Source of the DNA: Microbacterium sp.
Lineage (GTDB): Bacteria > Actinomycetota > Actinomycetes > Actinomycetales > Microbacteriaceae
DNA length: 64,000 nucleotides
Direction: 5' to 3'
Assembly: GCA_019510305.1 (NCBI GenBank)
Contig: JAEKKN010000018.1
Span: 1-64,000 of the forward strand
Position numbers and translations under genes: made by a program. This document shows, piece after piece, positions 1 through 7,517 of the stretch. The notes under the pieces were generated by a model. It was not told the origin of the DNA, searched no databases, and saw only the letters and a list, made by a program, of their open reading frames with translations. Position 1 is the stretch's first letter. Every line of letters begins with the position of its first letter.

Positions 1-584
1 GTCGGCCGAGAAAGCTCTCGCCCAGCCGAAACTGAAGCCACTATGCCCCCGTGGGCGCCCTCAATGTGCGCTGGCGTGCGATCCGGCGCGATACCTACGA
101 GGAACCTGAGCTCAGGAGGCATCACGTCCGCGACTCCCTCTCTGATAGTCCGGACAAGTGCAGGATGGGTGTCGATGAGATTCGGCGCGAGCGCCGTCAT
201 CCCGGCAAGTGCGGCTCTGATGAATCTCCCTGGCCTCACGTTCTGCAGCTTGCCGCTGATCTCCGTCCGCTGCCCCTTCCACTCGGACTCGAGGAGAATC
301 CTGGCGAACTGCCGCGCCCAATGAATGTACTCGTCATCCCATGGCGACGTCTGTGCGCGGCAGCTCTCGCAGTGAGCCGGGATCCGGAGTCCACCAGTCC
401 GTGGGCGACCGTACGCCAACACACTGTCGCCATCGACTCCGCCCAAAGAACCAGTGCCGTCATTGAACGCCGCCCTCGGTGGCACGTGCGCGAGCGTCAG
501 CGGCATGTACCGCCCGCAGAGCGCGCACTTACCAGATTTATGGTGCAAGCGCGCGCTTGTCGGTCGAAATCCCTTCTCTCCCAA
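1..584 (-). CDS. HNH-like zinc-ribbon protein, C-terminus cut by window edge
   Basis: The frame stays open from a TTG start at 584 down to base 1, so at least 194 codons are present and the end is missing. AAGGAG at 591-596 (read on the minus strand) lies six bases before the TTG, which fixes the start. The protein has CALC at residues 20-23, a histidine in LTLAHVPP around residue 33, and CESC at residues 72-75. That is the zinc-knuckle spacing of HNH/McrA-like nucleases. An alternative is a non-catalytic zinc ribbon, since no complete HNH catalytic triad is obvious. It lies 67 bases downstream of the GIY-YIG nuclease gene on the same strand, so cotranscription is likely. The codon use and base composition are less G/C-biased than in the core genes. 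The exact function is not recognised. Confidence 0.7.
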   Translation of the reverse strand, partial: MGEKGFRPTSARLHHKSGKCALCGRYMPLTLAHVPPRAAFNDGTGSLGGVDGDSVLAYGRPRTGGLRIPAHCESCRAQTSPWDDEYIHWARQFARILLESEWKGQRTEISGKLQNVRPGRFIRAALAGMTALAPNLIDTHPALVRTIREGVADVMPPELRFLVGIAPDRTPAHIEGAHGGIVASVSAGRELSRP

Positions 585-651
585 GGCGCTCTCCTTCGAG
601 TCGATTCAGCCGATCCTGCAGGTCTTCTTTGCCACGTATTGCGCAGGGGCC

Positions 652-2169
652 CTAGACGTCCTGAAGAGCTCGCGTGGCCATATATTCCTCAGCAGCGGGC
701 TCGAGCTTGAAGTCGAGCAGCTCCACGGAGTGCGCCTTCAACACCTCACGCACTTCAGTTGGGGTAGTGCGGAAGTACTCGCGGCGCTGATTGATCTGGT
801 TGATGCGCCGGTCGGCAAAGTGCTGGTGCAGCATCGCTTCGATGCTGACGGCATCGTCGGCGAAGAACAGGGCGTGGACGTCAAACCGGAAGGGCACGGA
901 CGCATCCCCGAGTTCGTTGACGCGGTCCATCGGTTCGAGGCGCCGGGTGAGGCCGATCTTCACCACGTCGGGCCCGAAGGAACCGACGTTACTAATGACG
1001 TAGACGTATCCGGCACGGATGTTGGCTGCCCGGTAGTCGACGTTCTCGATGGCGTGCTCGACATCGGCGAGGCGCGCTCGCATGCGCTCGGCACCTTCGT
1101 GGTCGCCGTTCGCTTCGAGGGCGGCGATGGTGTTCGCGTAGTGCCCGCGTTCCTTCTCGAGGCGCGCCTTCTCGGCGGCGAGTTCCTTCTCAGCTTTGCG
1201 CTGTTCCCGAAGTTCCTCACGGTGCGCGCGGTCTGCTTCCTTCTCCTCTTGCACGGCACGGAGATGCCGGTTTGCGAGTTCAAGCTCGCGGAGACGAAGC
1301 TGGTGGAAGTACGACGTGATGCTCAGGTCGATCATCGTGCCGAGGCGAGCGATCTGCTCCTGCGCCGTGGTGAGGCGCTTCTGAGCAGTGGCCAAGTTCC
1401 CGGCACGGACAGCTTTCACGCAGTTCTCGGCCTCGGCGTTGTAGGAGCGGAGCATGAGCTTCGACATGTCGCGGACGAACTTCGCGCCCTTGGCGGTGCT
1501 GTTGTTGAAGGTGAAGTTGCTCGTCGCCTGCGTGGCACGGCCGGTGCGGACGGCGGTCTTGATGTCTGCGCGTAGCGATTCGAGCTGGGTGGCGAGGGCG
1601 ACCGAGTCCTCGGCGGGATGCTCGTAGTCGTAGAGACCGAGTTCCTGGACCTCGACGGCTCCGCGCAGATCGAGCAGCGATGCCTCGGTGGATGCGATGT
1701 CAGCTTGACGCGATGCGAGCTCCGCCGAGGCGGCTGCGACCTGTCCGCGCACGCCATCGACTTCCTGGTTCAGGTGGCGCTTCAGGTCATCCAGGGCGGC
1801 GACCTCCTGCAGTCCGTACTGGTCGATGAGCCCTTGAAGTCGTGCGACCTCGGAGCGCAGCTTCTCAGCGTGCTTGCGTGCGCCGACCAGTGGGATGTTC
1901 TCGAGGACCAATGCGTTCTGTCCTCCAGCCGCCGGAGCAACCGCGGGCGAGACCTGTTCAGCGGCGAGAGGGTTCTGCGCCGGTGCCGAAGCGCCCGTAG
2001 GCGACGTTGCAAGCGCTCGAGCCTCTGCGCGGCTGCGGGCCAATGGGGCAACGGCCTGCGCCCCACCGGCAAAGACGTGTTCCGTCCACGCTGCGCCGTC
2101 CCAGTACCGCTGTTCGAATTGTCCTGAGGGATCCGAGTACCAACCGGGCTGCACTGTCTGATGGGTCAC
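652..2169 (-). CDS. DUF2510-DUF4041-GIY-YIG (T5orf172-type) nuclease
   Basis: 505 residues from a GTG start. Residues about 7-33 form a DUF2510 module (QPGWYSDPSG, then RYWDGAAWTEH). A proline/alanine-rich linker follows. Residues about 85-385 are largely charged heptads predicted to form long coiled coils and contain the DUF4041 region (MLRSYNAEAENCVKAV and following). Residues about 387-475 form a GIY-YIG fold of the T5orf172/Mug113 type: GYVYVISNVG, VVKIGLTRR, a central glutamate in SIEAMLHQHF, and NQRREYF. Such domains cut or bind DNA and are common in phages and defence islands. The GTG at 2169 is preferred because DUF2510 begins straight after it, while the 27 codons further upstream look non-coding and run antisense to the KAP gene. 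No clear Shine-Dalgarno sequence is seen. The DUF2510 fusion is unusual. Confidence 0.8.
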   Translation of the reverse strand: MTHQTVQPGWYSDPSGQFEQRYWDGAAWTEHVFAGGAQAVAPLARSRAEARALATSPTGASAPAQNPLAAEQVSPAVAPAAGGQNALVLENIPLVGARKHAEKLRSEVARLQGLIDQYGLQEVAALDDLKRHLNQEVDGVRGQVAAASAELASRQADIASTEASLLDLRGAVEVQELGLYDYEHPAEDSVALATQLESLRADIKTAVRTGRATQATSNFTFNNSTAKGAKFVRDMSKLMLRSYNAEAENCVKAVRAGNLATAQKRLTTAQEQIARLGTMIDLSITSYFHQLRLRELELANRHLRAVQEEKEADRAHREELREQRKAEKELAAEKARLEKERGHYANTIAALEANGDHEGAERMRARLADVEHAIENVDYRAANIRAGYVYVISNVGSFGPDVVKIGLTRRLEPMDRVNELGDASVPFRFDVHALFFADDAVSIEAMLHQHFADRRINQINQRREYFRTTPTEVREVLKAHSVELLDFKLEPAAEEYMATRALQDV

Positions 2170-2195
2170 TGAATCACGACTTCGAACGCACCTGG

Positions 2196-4364
2196 TTGAG
2201 CGACGATGCTCTTTCGAGCCTTGACGATGAGGAACTGTTCGGCCGCGCACACCTCGCTGACCGGATCTTCGGTGTCCTTCGGCGAGTGAGCGAGCAGAGC
2301 AAATCCAGCATCATCGGGCTCGTGGGCTCTTGGGGGTCGGGTAAGTCGAGCGTCCTCGGCGGCCTGGCCCGCCGACTGTCCACGAAGGATGGGGCGACGC
2401 TTAAATCTCTCGGCAGGGACTGGCTCGTCGCGGAGTTCAACCCGTGGTTATACGCCGGGCCCACGGAGATGCACGCGGGGTTCTTCGATTCCCTTCACCG
2501 CGCGTTCCCGAGCACCCCGGTGTGGGAACCACGCCGCGAGAACTTGCTGAGGCTCGGGCGACGACTGGCCCCCATCGCCGGATTCGCAAAGATCGTCGGT
2601 GTCGACGGGGAGGGGATCGTACGCACGCTTCTCGATGACGCCGACGAGGATCCCGTCGCTCAACGCGACCGGGTGACGCGCGAGTTGGACGAGGCCGACC
2701 AGCCCGTTCTGGTCATCATCGACGATATCGATAGGCTCAGCGCCGACGAGGTGCTCCATCTGTTCAAGCTGGTCCGTCTCGTCGGACGGCTCCCGAACGT
2801 TTACTACCTGCTCAGCTACGACGAACGGACCGTCGTCGACCTACTAGCGAAGACGGATCTCGTCTCAGCGAAGGACGAACGCCGCGGATTGGACTACCTC
2901 GAGAAGATCGTGCAGGTGCGCATCGACGTGCCCGCCCTCCGCCCGTTCGAGGTCGACCAGGTATTCACACGCGCGATGACCTACATGCAGTCTCGACATG
3001 CTTTCACGCTCCCCCGCCGGGAACTCGAGCTACTCAGCCGCATGTTCGATGGGGTACTCAGCAGTCGCCTCCACACCCCACGAGCCATCAAACGGGTGTT
3101 CGGACAGGTCGACGCGTTTTACGGCGCTCTTGGCGATGAGGTGAACTTCACCGACTACTTCATCATCACATGGCTGCGTACCGTGGAACCGGGCGTGTAC
3201 TCCCTTATTCAACGTCACCGCCGTGAGCTGCTCGGTCAACAGTTACTATCGCTGCGCGCTCTCGAGGCGCCCGCTAGCCTGGCGGAGAGGCGACGTGGCG
3301 CATGGCTGTCCATGCTCGCCGACGCGCACGTGCAGGACACTGACCGCGAAGACATCCTGTACGTGCTGAGCACTCTGTTCCCGGCCTTCGGCCCTACCTT
3401 TCGCGCCGAGTCAGATAAACAGCAGCGCTCGGGATACATTCCTCCAGCGGAGCCAGGTTCTATAGCCCACCCCGACTATTTCGACCGCTACTTCGCGTTC
3501 GGTGTACCCGACGATGATGTCTCGGATGCTGCTGCGTCACGAGCCGCTCACGAGATCGCTACAGGTCTCGAAGGCGAAGCGACGACGGCGCTCGTCGACG
3601 TCTTCAACGCTCAGCCCGAGTTGGTGGTGCGGAAGCTCTCGCAGGTCGCGGAACGCAACAACCTGTGCACGCCCGCGTTCGTAAAGTGGGTCGGCGAGAG
3701 GTGGAGCGACGTTGATGAACGTTCATTCACCCGAGGGCGACTGGAAAGTATTGCCGAGTCGGCGCTGCTGCGGATGACAGATGAGGACGCCTTCACCGCT
3801 TGCCAGTCTCTGGCCCAGGACCATGCGGGTCTTCTTTTCGTATCGGCGCTCGCTCAGGGACTCAGCATTGAGGCGCCGGGAAGTCCGACACTGAGGGATC
3901 GACGACAAGCGCTCGCTGAACGAGTCGGCGCAGAGCTGGAAGGCCTCTACAAGCAGCACTTCACCCCGCTCGTCACCACTCTGCCTTCACCGCTGGATCT
4001 CACGGAGCAAGACAGATCAACGCTTTGGTATTGGCGCCTACGGGAGTCCTCGTCGCTGTCAGCGTTTCTGAACTGGGCCATCGACAACGGATGGGAGCTC
4101 ACGGACTGCATGATGTTGTTCGTGTATACAGCCACCGGCGGTGACGGGACGAAGTACGTCGAGAGATTCAACAATGTCGGGCAGTTCACGGCGCTGTTCG
4201 CTCCCAAGGTCCTTCGTGACCGTCTCGCTCCTCAGTTCCCTGAGACGGTAGACCTCGATGCGTTCCGCAATGTACCCGCAACCCCCGAAGCACTGCGAGC
4301 GTATGTGCTTGCTGGCGCAAAGTTCGCGGTTGACGCATCCCTTGAGGCCGAACCCGACGAGTAG
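2196..4364 (+). CDS. KAP-family P-loop NTPase
   Basis: About 722 residues. The KAP NTPase domain has the early FGRAHLADRI motif, Walker A GSWGSGKSS at residues 44-52, the family motif FNPWLY at 81-86, and Walker B VLVIIDDIDR at 171-180 followed by LSADEVLHLF. Many KAP proteins carry a transmembrane hairpin between Walker A and B. Here that segment is charged and not hydrophobic, so the protein is probably soluble. The C-terminal 300 residues are helical and not recognised. KAP ATPases occur in phage exclusion (PifA of plasmid F) and in defence islands. The start is uncertain: TTG 2196 avoids overlap with the divergent nuclease gene, a CTG at 2168 would keep a conserved-looking tryptophan, and ATG 2007 would add Arg-rich residues antisense to a real domain. 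No convincing ribosome-binding site was found. Confidence 0.8.
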   Translation: MSDDALSSLDDEELFGRAHLADRIFGVLRRVSEQSKSSIIGLVGSWGSGKSSVLGGLARRLSTKDGATLKSLGRDWLVAEFNPWLYAGPTEMHAGFFDSLHRAFPSTPVWEPRRENLLRLGRRLAPIAGFAKIVGVDGEGIVRTLLDDADEDPVAQRDRVTRELDEADQPVLVIIDDIDRLSADEVLHLFKLVRLVGRLPNVYYLLSYDERTVVDLLAKTDLVSAKDERRGLDYLEKIVQVRIDVPALRPFEVDQVFTRAMTYMQSRHAFTLPRRELELLSRMFDGVLSSRLHTPRAIKRVFGQVDAFYGALGDEVNFTDYFIITWLRTVEPGVYSLIQRHRRELLGQQLLSLRALEAPASLAERRRGAWLSMLADAHVQDTDREDILYVLSTLFPAFGPTFRAESDKQQRSGYIPPAEPGSIAHPDYFDRYFAFGVPDDDVSDAAASRAAHEIATGLEGEATTALVDVFNAQPELVVRKLSQVAERNNLCTPAFVKWVGERWSDVDERSFTRGRLESIAESALLRMTDEDAFTACQSLAQDHAGLLFVSALAQGLSIEAPGSPTLRDRRQALAERVGAELEGLYKQHFTPLVTTLPSPLDLTEQDRSTLWYWRLRESSSLSAFLNWAIDNGWELTDCMMLFVYTATGGDGTKYVERFNNVGQFTALFAPKVLRDRLAPQFPETVDLDAFRNVPATPEALRAYVLAGAKFAVDASLEAEPDE

Positions 4365-4488
4365 CGCTCGACGGCAGAGCGACTCGATACTGCAGGAGCT
4401 GGCGAGCCGCCGCAATGCCCATCCGTCGTGACACTCGTCTACGCTCAGCCCGCTGGACAGCCACGCGCTCTGAAGCACCAGACGCGGG

Positions 4489-4962
4489 CTAGGACACCCC
4501 GCGCTCCGGCCAGTCGATGAGCGGCGAATCCCGGCGGACGTACAGCGGGTGCTGCGGATGTCCGTCCTTTGTCGTCTTGAGCGCCTTGAGCTTAGGTAGC
4601 AGTGTGACCGCGCGGGCCACCCGCGCCGCCCGGGCGTTCGTCCCCCAACCAGCGATTACCACACCACTCGCCGATGCCAACGCGCGGTCGTTCTCGATTC
4701 CGATGGGGTCAGGGGCCGCGAACATCACCTTCGGTTTCGTCGCGCGGAACGCGTAGAGATTCAATATCCGCATCCCCCCGAACTGCTCGCGTCGCGCGAA
4801 TCCAATGCAGCGCCTAAGCGTCGGATCGAGCTCGACATCGTCGGCCGTGCTCGGATTCAAGAGAACGAAGGTAACTAACGGCAGTGACTCGTCCCACACA
4901 CGTGTAAGGCTGTACCGGTAGCTACCCTGCATGTCCGCGGAGGAAGAGACGAACGCAGGCAT
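4489..4962 (-). CDS. DUF1643 domain protein
   Basis: 157 residues from ATG 4962. The DUF1643 signature covers nearly the whole protein: YRYSLTRVW, VTFVLLNPSTADD, DPTLRRCIGFAR, LNLYAFRAT, DPIGIENDRAL, VIAGWGTNA and the C-terminal HPLYVRRD. The family is widespread in bacteria, phages and mobile elements. Its biochemical activity is unknown to me. TATGAT, a good -10, lies 12 bases before the ATG, so the leader would be only a few bases. An ATG at 4998 in the same frame would overlap the divergent neighbour and is less likely. The gene converges on the KAP NTPase gene across a 124-base gap in which nothing was recognised. Confidence 0.82.
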   Translation of the reverse strand: MPAFVSSSADMQGSYRYSLTRVWDESLPLVTFVLLNPSTADDVELDPTLRRCIGFARREQFGGMRILNLYAFRATKPKVMFAAPDPIGIENDRALASASGVVIAGWGTNARAARVARAVTLLPKLKALKTTKDGHPQHPLYVRRDSPLIDWPERGVS

Positions 4963-4989
4963 GGACACGCCCGAATCATAGCCCCATCC

Positions 4990-6135
4990 GTGCCTCACGC
5001 CCCGACAGCGGTCTTGAACGTCAACGAGGAACGGACCACGCCCTTGCCACTCGACCCCAACCCTGCGCCCTTAGCCGAGCAAGCCTCGAATGACCAACAC
5101 TTGATGCTGACGGGACGCGCACAGACGACAGGCTCAAACAACTGCTTCATCTGTGGCGCTTTCATCCCGACGGGCCACCCTGACCGAACGCGAGAGCATG
5201 TCTTTCCTCAATGGTTGCTTCGGTCGGCCGGGCTGCAGTCGGCGAACCTCGTGTCGAGCAACGCGCAGCTCATTACCTACTACCGACTAACGGTGCCGTG
5301 CTGCAGGACTTGCAATGGCGTTGACTTCTCAGGAATTGAGCAGCGAGCCAAGGCAGCGTTCGAGAACGGCTTGGAAGGGGTGCAGTCGCTCAGCCGACGA
5401 GATCTGTTCCTGTGGCTGGGCAAGCTGTACTACGGCGTCTTGTTCCTCGAAAGTTTGAGGCGCATCGACGTTCGCGACCCGGACAGCGCGCCTCTCGTGA
5501 GTGAGGTACAGCTCCGGCGCAACAAGTTCCACCATTTTCTCTTACAGGCCGCAGCTGGCGTGGTGCATTGGCCAGACTCCACAGGTGGCCCAGCGTCGTT
5601 CTTGTTCGTTGACTGCCAGATCGACGAAGACACCCCCGAGCATAATTTCGACTACTGCGACAGCATGCTCGCTCCCGTCACGGCCCTCCGCGTTGGAAGG
5701 GTGGGCATACTGGCGGTATTGCAGGACTGGGGAACCATGGAGACTATCCACGAGAAGCGTTTGGTCGCTGCACGACTGACCGCGCTCCACCCGACCCAGT
5801 TCCGGGAGGTCTTTGCGATGGTGGAGTACCTTGCCGTCGAGACAGCCGTCACCCGGCGACCGAGCCTCTTGGTAGGCGGAACACACGGAGCAACAGTCAT
5901 ACCCGTCCCGGTCGCGTCGCCCAACGGAGGATCGGTCAATGTTCGCGACTTCGCAAGATTTCTCGCCAAAGCCCTCTTCACAACGGTGGAGAACCTGTTC
6001 ACCGAAGGTTCGATCTTGACGTTCACGGTCGACGATAGCGGCGACGCCGTCAACGCACCCTGGCCCGGGGCATTCTTCTCCGGGCTTGACGGTCAGCCAC
6101 TTTGGCCATCGGCTGGCCAAGTGCAAGGTCAGTGA
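4990..6135 (+). CDS. HNH-like zinc-ribbon protein
   Basis: 381 residues from GTG 4990; an ATG at 5104 is an alternative start that keeps the domain. The recognisable part is residues 50-110: CFIC at 52-55, REHVFPQWLL around residue 70, and CRTCN at 105-109. This CxxC...EHVFP.W...CxxCN pattern is typical of HNH-type proteins annotated in mobile DNA. The remaining 270 residues include an aromatic helical segment (LFLWLGKLYYGVLF) and no motif I recognise. The cysteine/histidine arrangement parallels that of the truncated gene at the left edge, suggesting one broad family. The base composition is noticeably more A/T-rich than the core genes to the right. Its partner genes and position suggest a mobile or defence function, which is inference. 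Confidence 0.72.
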   Translation: MPHAPTAVLNVNEERTTPLPLDPNPAPLAEQASNDQHLMLTGRAQTTGSNNCFICGAFIPTGHPDRTREHVFPQWLLRSAGLQSANLVSSNAQLITYYRLTVPCCRTCNGVDFSGIEQRAKAAFENGLEGVQSLSRRDLFLWLGKLYYGVLFLESLRRIDVRDPDSAPLVSEVQLRRNKFHHFLLQAAAGVVHWPDSTGGPASFLFVDCQIDEDTPEHNFDYCDSMLAPVTALRVGRVGILAVLQDWGTMETIHEKRLVAARLTALHPTQFREVFAMVEYLAVETAVTRRPSLLVGGTHGATVIPVPVASPNGGSVNVRDFARFLAKALFTTVENLFTEGSILTFTVDDSGDAVNAPWPGAFFSGLDGQPLWPSAGQVQGQ

Positions 6136-6321
6136 ACCCCAACGACATGGCTGCAGGCACCAGAGCCGACTTCGTCAGCTAGACGTTCGCCGCCAACCTT
6201 GCTGGCCTGCAACACCTCTGGAGGATTAGGGAGGCGCAGACAGAGGATCACGCAGACCGGCGCCCATGTAGAGCTGCGGAATCATGCGGCAAAACACCAT
6301 CCGCGTACAACCCACGTTTTC

Positions 6322-6356
6322 ACGAAGAGGTCCGTCCAGTGGACGGGCCTCTTCGT
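6322..6356. terminator. Hairpin, probable terminator
   Basis: Nine paired bases (ACGAAGAGG with CCTCTTCGT) continue into CCGTCC/GGACGG around an AGT loop. It lies between the accessory segment and the first core-like genes. There is no strong T run on either side, so its direction is uncertain. It could end the 50-codon minus-strand gene or be the leftover terminator of a gene disrupted by insertion. The 190 bases before it (6136-6321) hold no gene, tRNA or repeat that I can see. Confidence 0.45.
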
Positions 6357-6383
6357 CGTTTCGGCGGAGATGACGCGCCGGAT

Positions 6384-6536
6384 TCAGTGCGCCTCCGGCG
6401 CCTGCGACGCGATGTGGATCGGCTTCATCGAGCGCGCGCGGTCGAGCTCGATCACAGCTCCCGGTTCCGTCGGTTCAGGCGCGGGGGACGTAGGCTCCTC
6501 TTCAGTGAGATCGCTCGGCACATGATCCTTGTTCAT
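6384..6536 (-). CDS. Small acidic hypothetical protein
   Basis: 50 residues from ATG 6536 (MNKDHVPSDLTEEEPTSP and following). The sequence is Pro/Glu-rich and ends in a short basic segment (DRARSMKPIHI). The longer frame upstream looks non-coding, so the internal ATG is chosen. No ribosome-binding site is evident. It resembles short uncharacterised proteins of Microbacteriaceae, but I cannot name a family, and the call rests on its protein-like composition. The hairpin at 6322-6356 lies just downstream. Confidence 0.4.
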   Translation of the reverse strand: MNKDHVPSDLTEEEPTSPAPEPTEPGAVIELDRARSMKPIHIASQAPEAH

Positions 6537-6691
6537 GCGCCGACCGTACCCGCGCGATATGTACGCGCTCACAGGAACCAGTCGACACGTGCACCCGGGA
6601 CGTCGTAGCCTGAAAAGGCATTCCCGGCCGGCGGCGGGAATTCCGCTCAATTCATCCGGATACCGGGGAGCTGACGGACAGGGGTTCAGCC

Positions 6692-7000
6692 ATGGGCATC
6701 CCTTTCTACGACGGTTCCTTCACACCGATCCACATCGAGGATCGTGCACTCGCACACCTGAAGGTCGTGATCGCCACGAAGCTGAGGCGACATGAGAGCT
6801 TCACCATGTCCTGGCAGCACCCATCGGGCGCGTCGCCCGGGCGCTCGACGATCTGGCTGCATCCGTCGATCCCTCTGCGGTTCGAATTCGACACTCCCGA
6901 ACGGCCCGCATTGAATGCCCACTGGATCGAGGAGATGATGCGGTCGGTCAACTCGTCAGGCGGCATCAACCTCCTCGACGAGGTCATCGAGCCCTTGTGA
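6692..7000 (+). CDS. Conserved ~100-residue Microbacteriaceae protein
   Basis: 102 residues starting MGIPFYDGSFTPIHIEDR. It matches from memory a small family common in Microbacteriaceae, often poorly annotated as DNA-ligase-like (DUF7882-type). The pattern is an N-terminal strand, then DRALAHLKVVIATKLRRHESF, a Trp-containing strand (FTMSWQHPSG), an IWLHPSIPL strand and a C-terminal helix that ends by residue 102. There is no signal peptide or membrane segment and no catalytic motif. Paralogues are usually several per genome, with no established role. It stands alone on the plus strand ahead of the ohrR operon. Confidence 0.6.
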   Translation: MGIPFYDGSFTPIHIEDRALAHLKVVIATKLRRHESFTMSWQHPSGASPGRSTIWLHPSIPLRFEFDTPERPALNAHWIEEMMRSVNSSGGINLLDEVIEPL

Positions 7001-7033
7001 GCACCTGACAGACCCCGTCCGCGCGCATGTTTT

Positions 7034-7062
7034 AAGTTGTGCACAACTTGATTGCGTGCAAT
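7034..7062 (+). promoter_or_regulatory. OhrR operator: two TTGYRYRCAA palindromes
   Basis: AAGTTGTGCACAACTT at 7034-7049 is a perfect 16-base palindrome. A second near-perfect one, ATTGCGTGCAAT, follows at 7051-7062. Both share TTGYRYRCAA, with centres 15 bases apart, just before the ohrR start at 7072. OhrR/MarR dimers bind such palindromes, and self-repression relieved by organic peroxide is the expected logic. Confidence 0.75.
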
Positions 7063-7071
7063 ACTTCACTC

Positions 7072-7503
7072 ATGCCTGTGACCGATGAGATGGTGTGCTT
7101 CTCGCTGTACTCCGCCGCCCGCGCGACGACGCAGGCTTACCGCGCCCTGCTGGCGCCGTGGGGACTCACCTACCCGCAGTACCTCGTGCTCGCGATCCTG
7201 TGGAACGAGGGAGAGCAAACGATCGGCTCCCTCGGCGACATGATGCAGCTCGACTCGGGCACACTCTCTCCCCTGGTCCGCCGACTCGAGCAGAACGGTT
7301 ACGTCACCAAGGCCCGCAGCACGAACGACGAGCGCATCGTCACGGTGCAGCTCACAGCCGAGGGCACGGCGCTGCGCGCCGAGGTCGCCCCGATCCGCGC
7401 TCGGATCGCCGAGCTCGCGGGCATCCGCGACGATGCCCACCGCCGCCGCCTGATCGCCGAACTCCAAGAACTCACCACCCTGCTGCAGAACAGCATCCAC
7501 TGA
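7072..7503 (+). CDS. ohrR: OhrR-type MarR repressor, organic peroxide sensor
   Basis: 143 residues. CFSLYSAARATTQAYR near the N-terminus matches the OhrR segment carrying the single reactive cysteine that senses organic hydroperoxides. The central winged helix-turn-helix is clear (TIGSLGDMMQLDSGTLSPL, then RRLEQNGYV and DERIVTVQLTAEG). The start at ATG 7072 is chosen because the two operator palindromes occupy the bases before it; an upstream in-frame GTG at 7039 lies inside the operator. The next gene, 14 bases downstream, is ohr, the usual partner. Oxidation of the cysteine is known in the family to release DNA and induce ohr. Confidence 0.9.
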   Translation: MPVTDEMVCFSLYSAARATTQAYRALLAPWGLTYPQYLVLAILWNEGEQTIGSLGDMMQLDSGTLSPLVRRLEQNGYVTKARSTNDERIVTVQLTAEGTALRAEVAPIRARIAELAGIRDDAHRRRLIAELQELTTLLQNSIH

Positions 7504-7517
7504 AAGGAATCCACACG

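Noticed and set aside
454..1575. Long plus-strand open frame opposite the GIY-YIG nuclease gene
   Set aside because: Its translation has no domain and low-complexity character, whereas the minus strand has clear DUF4041 and GIY-YIG motifs.
6136..6321. tRNA or att site at the right end of the accessory segment
   Set aside because: No T-loop GGTTCGA-like sequence, acceptor stem or visible direct repeat within the window.
6199..6608. Two plus-strand frames near the accessory boundary
   Set aside because: Arg/Ser-rich, no ribosome-binding site and no family; the opposite strand offers a more protein-like 50-residue gene.
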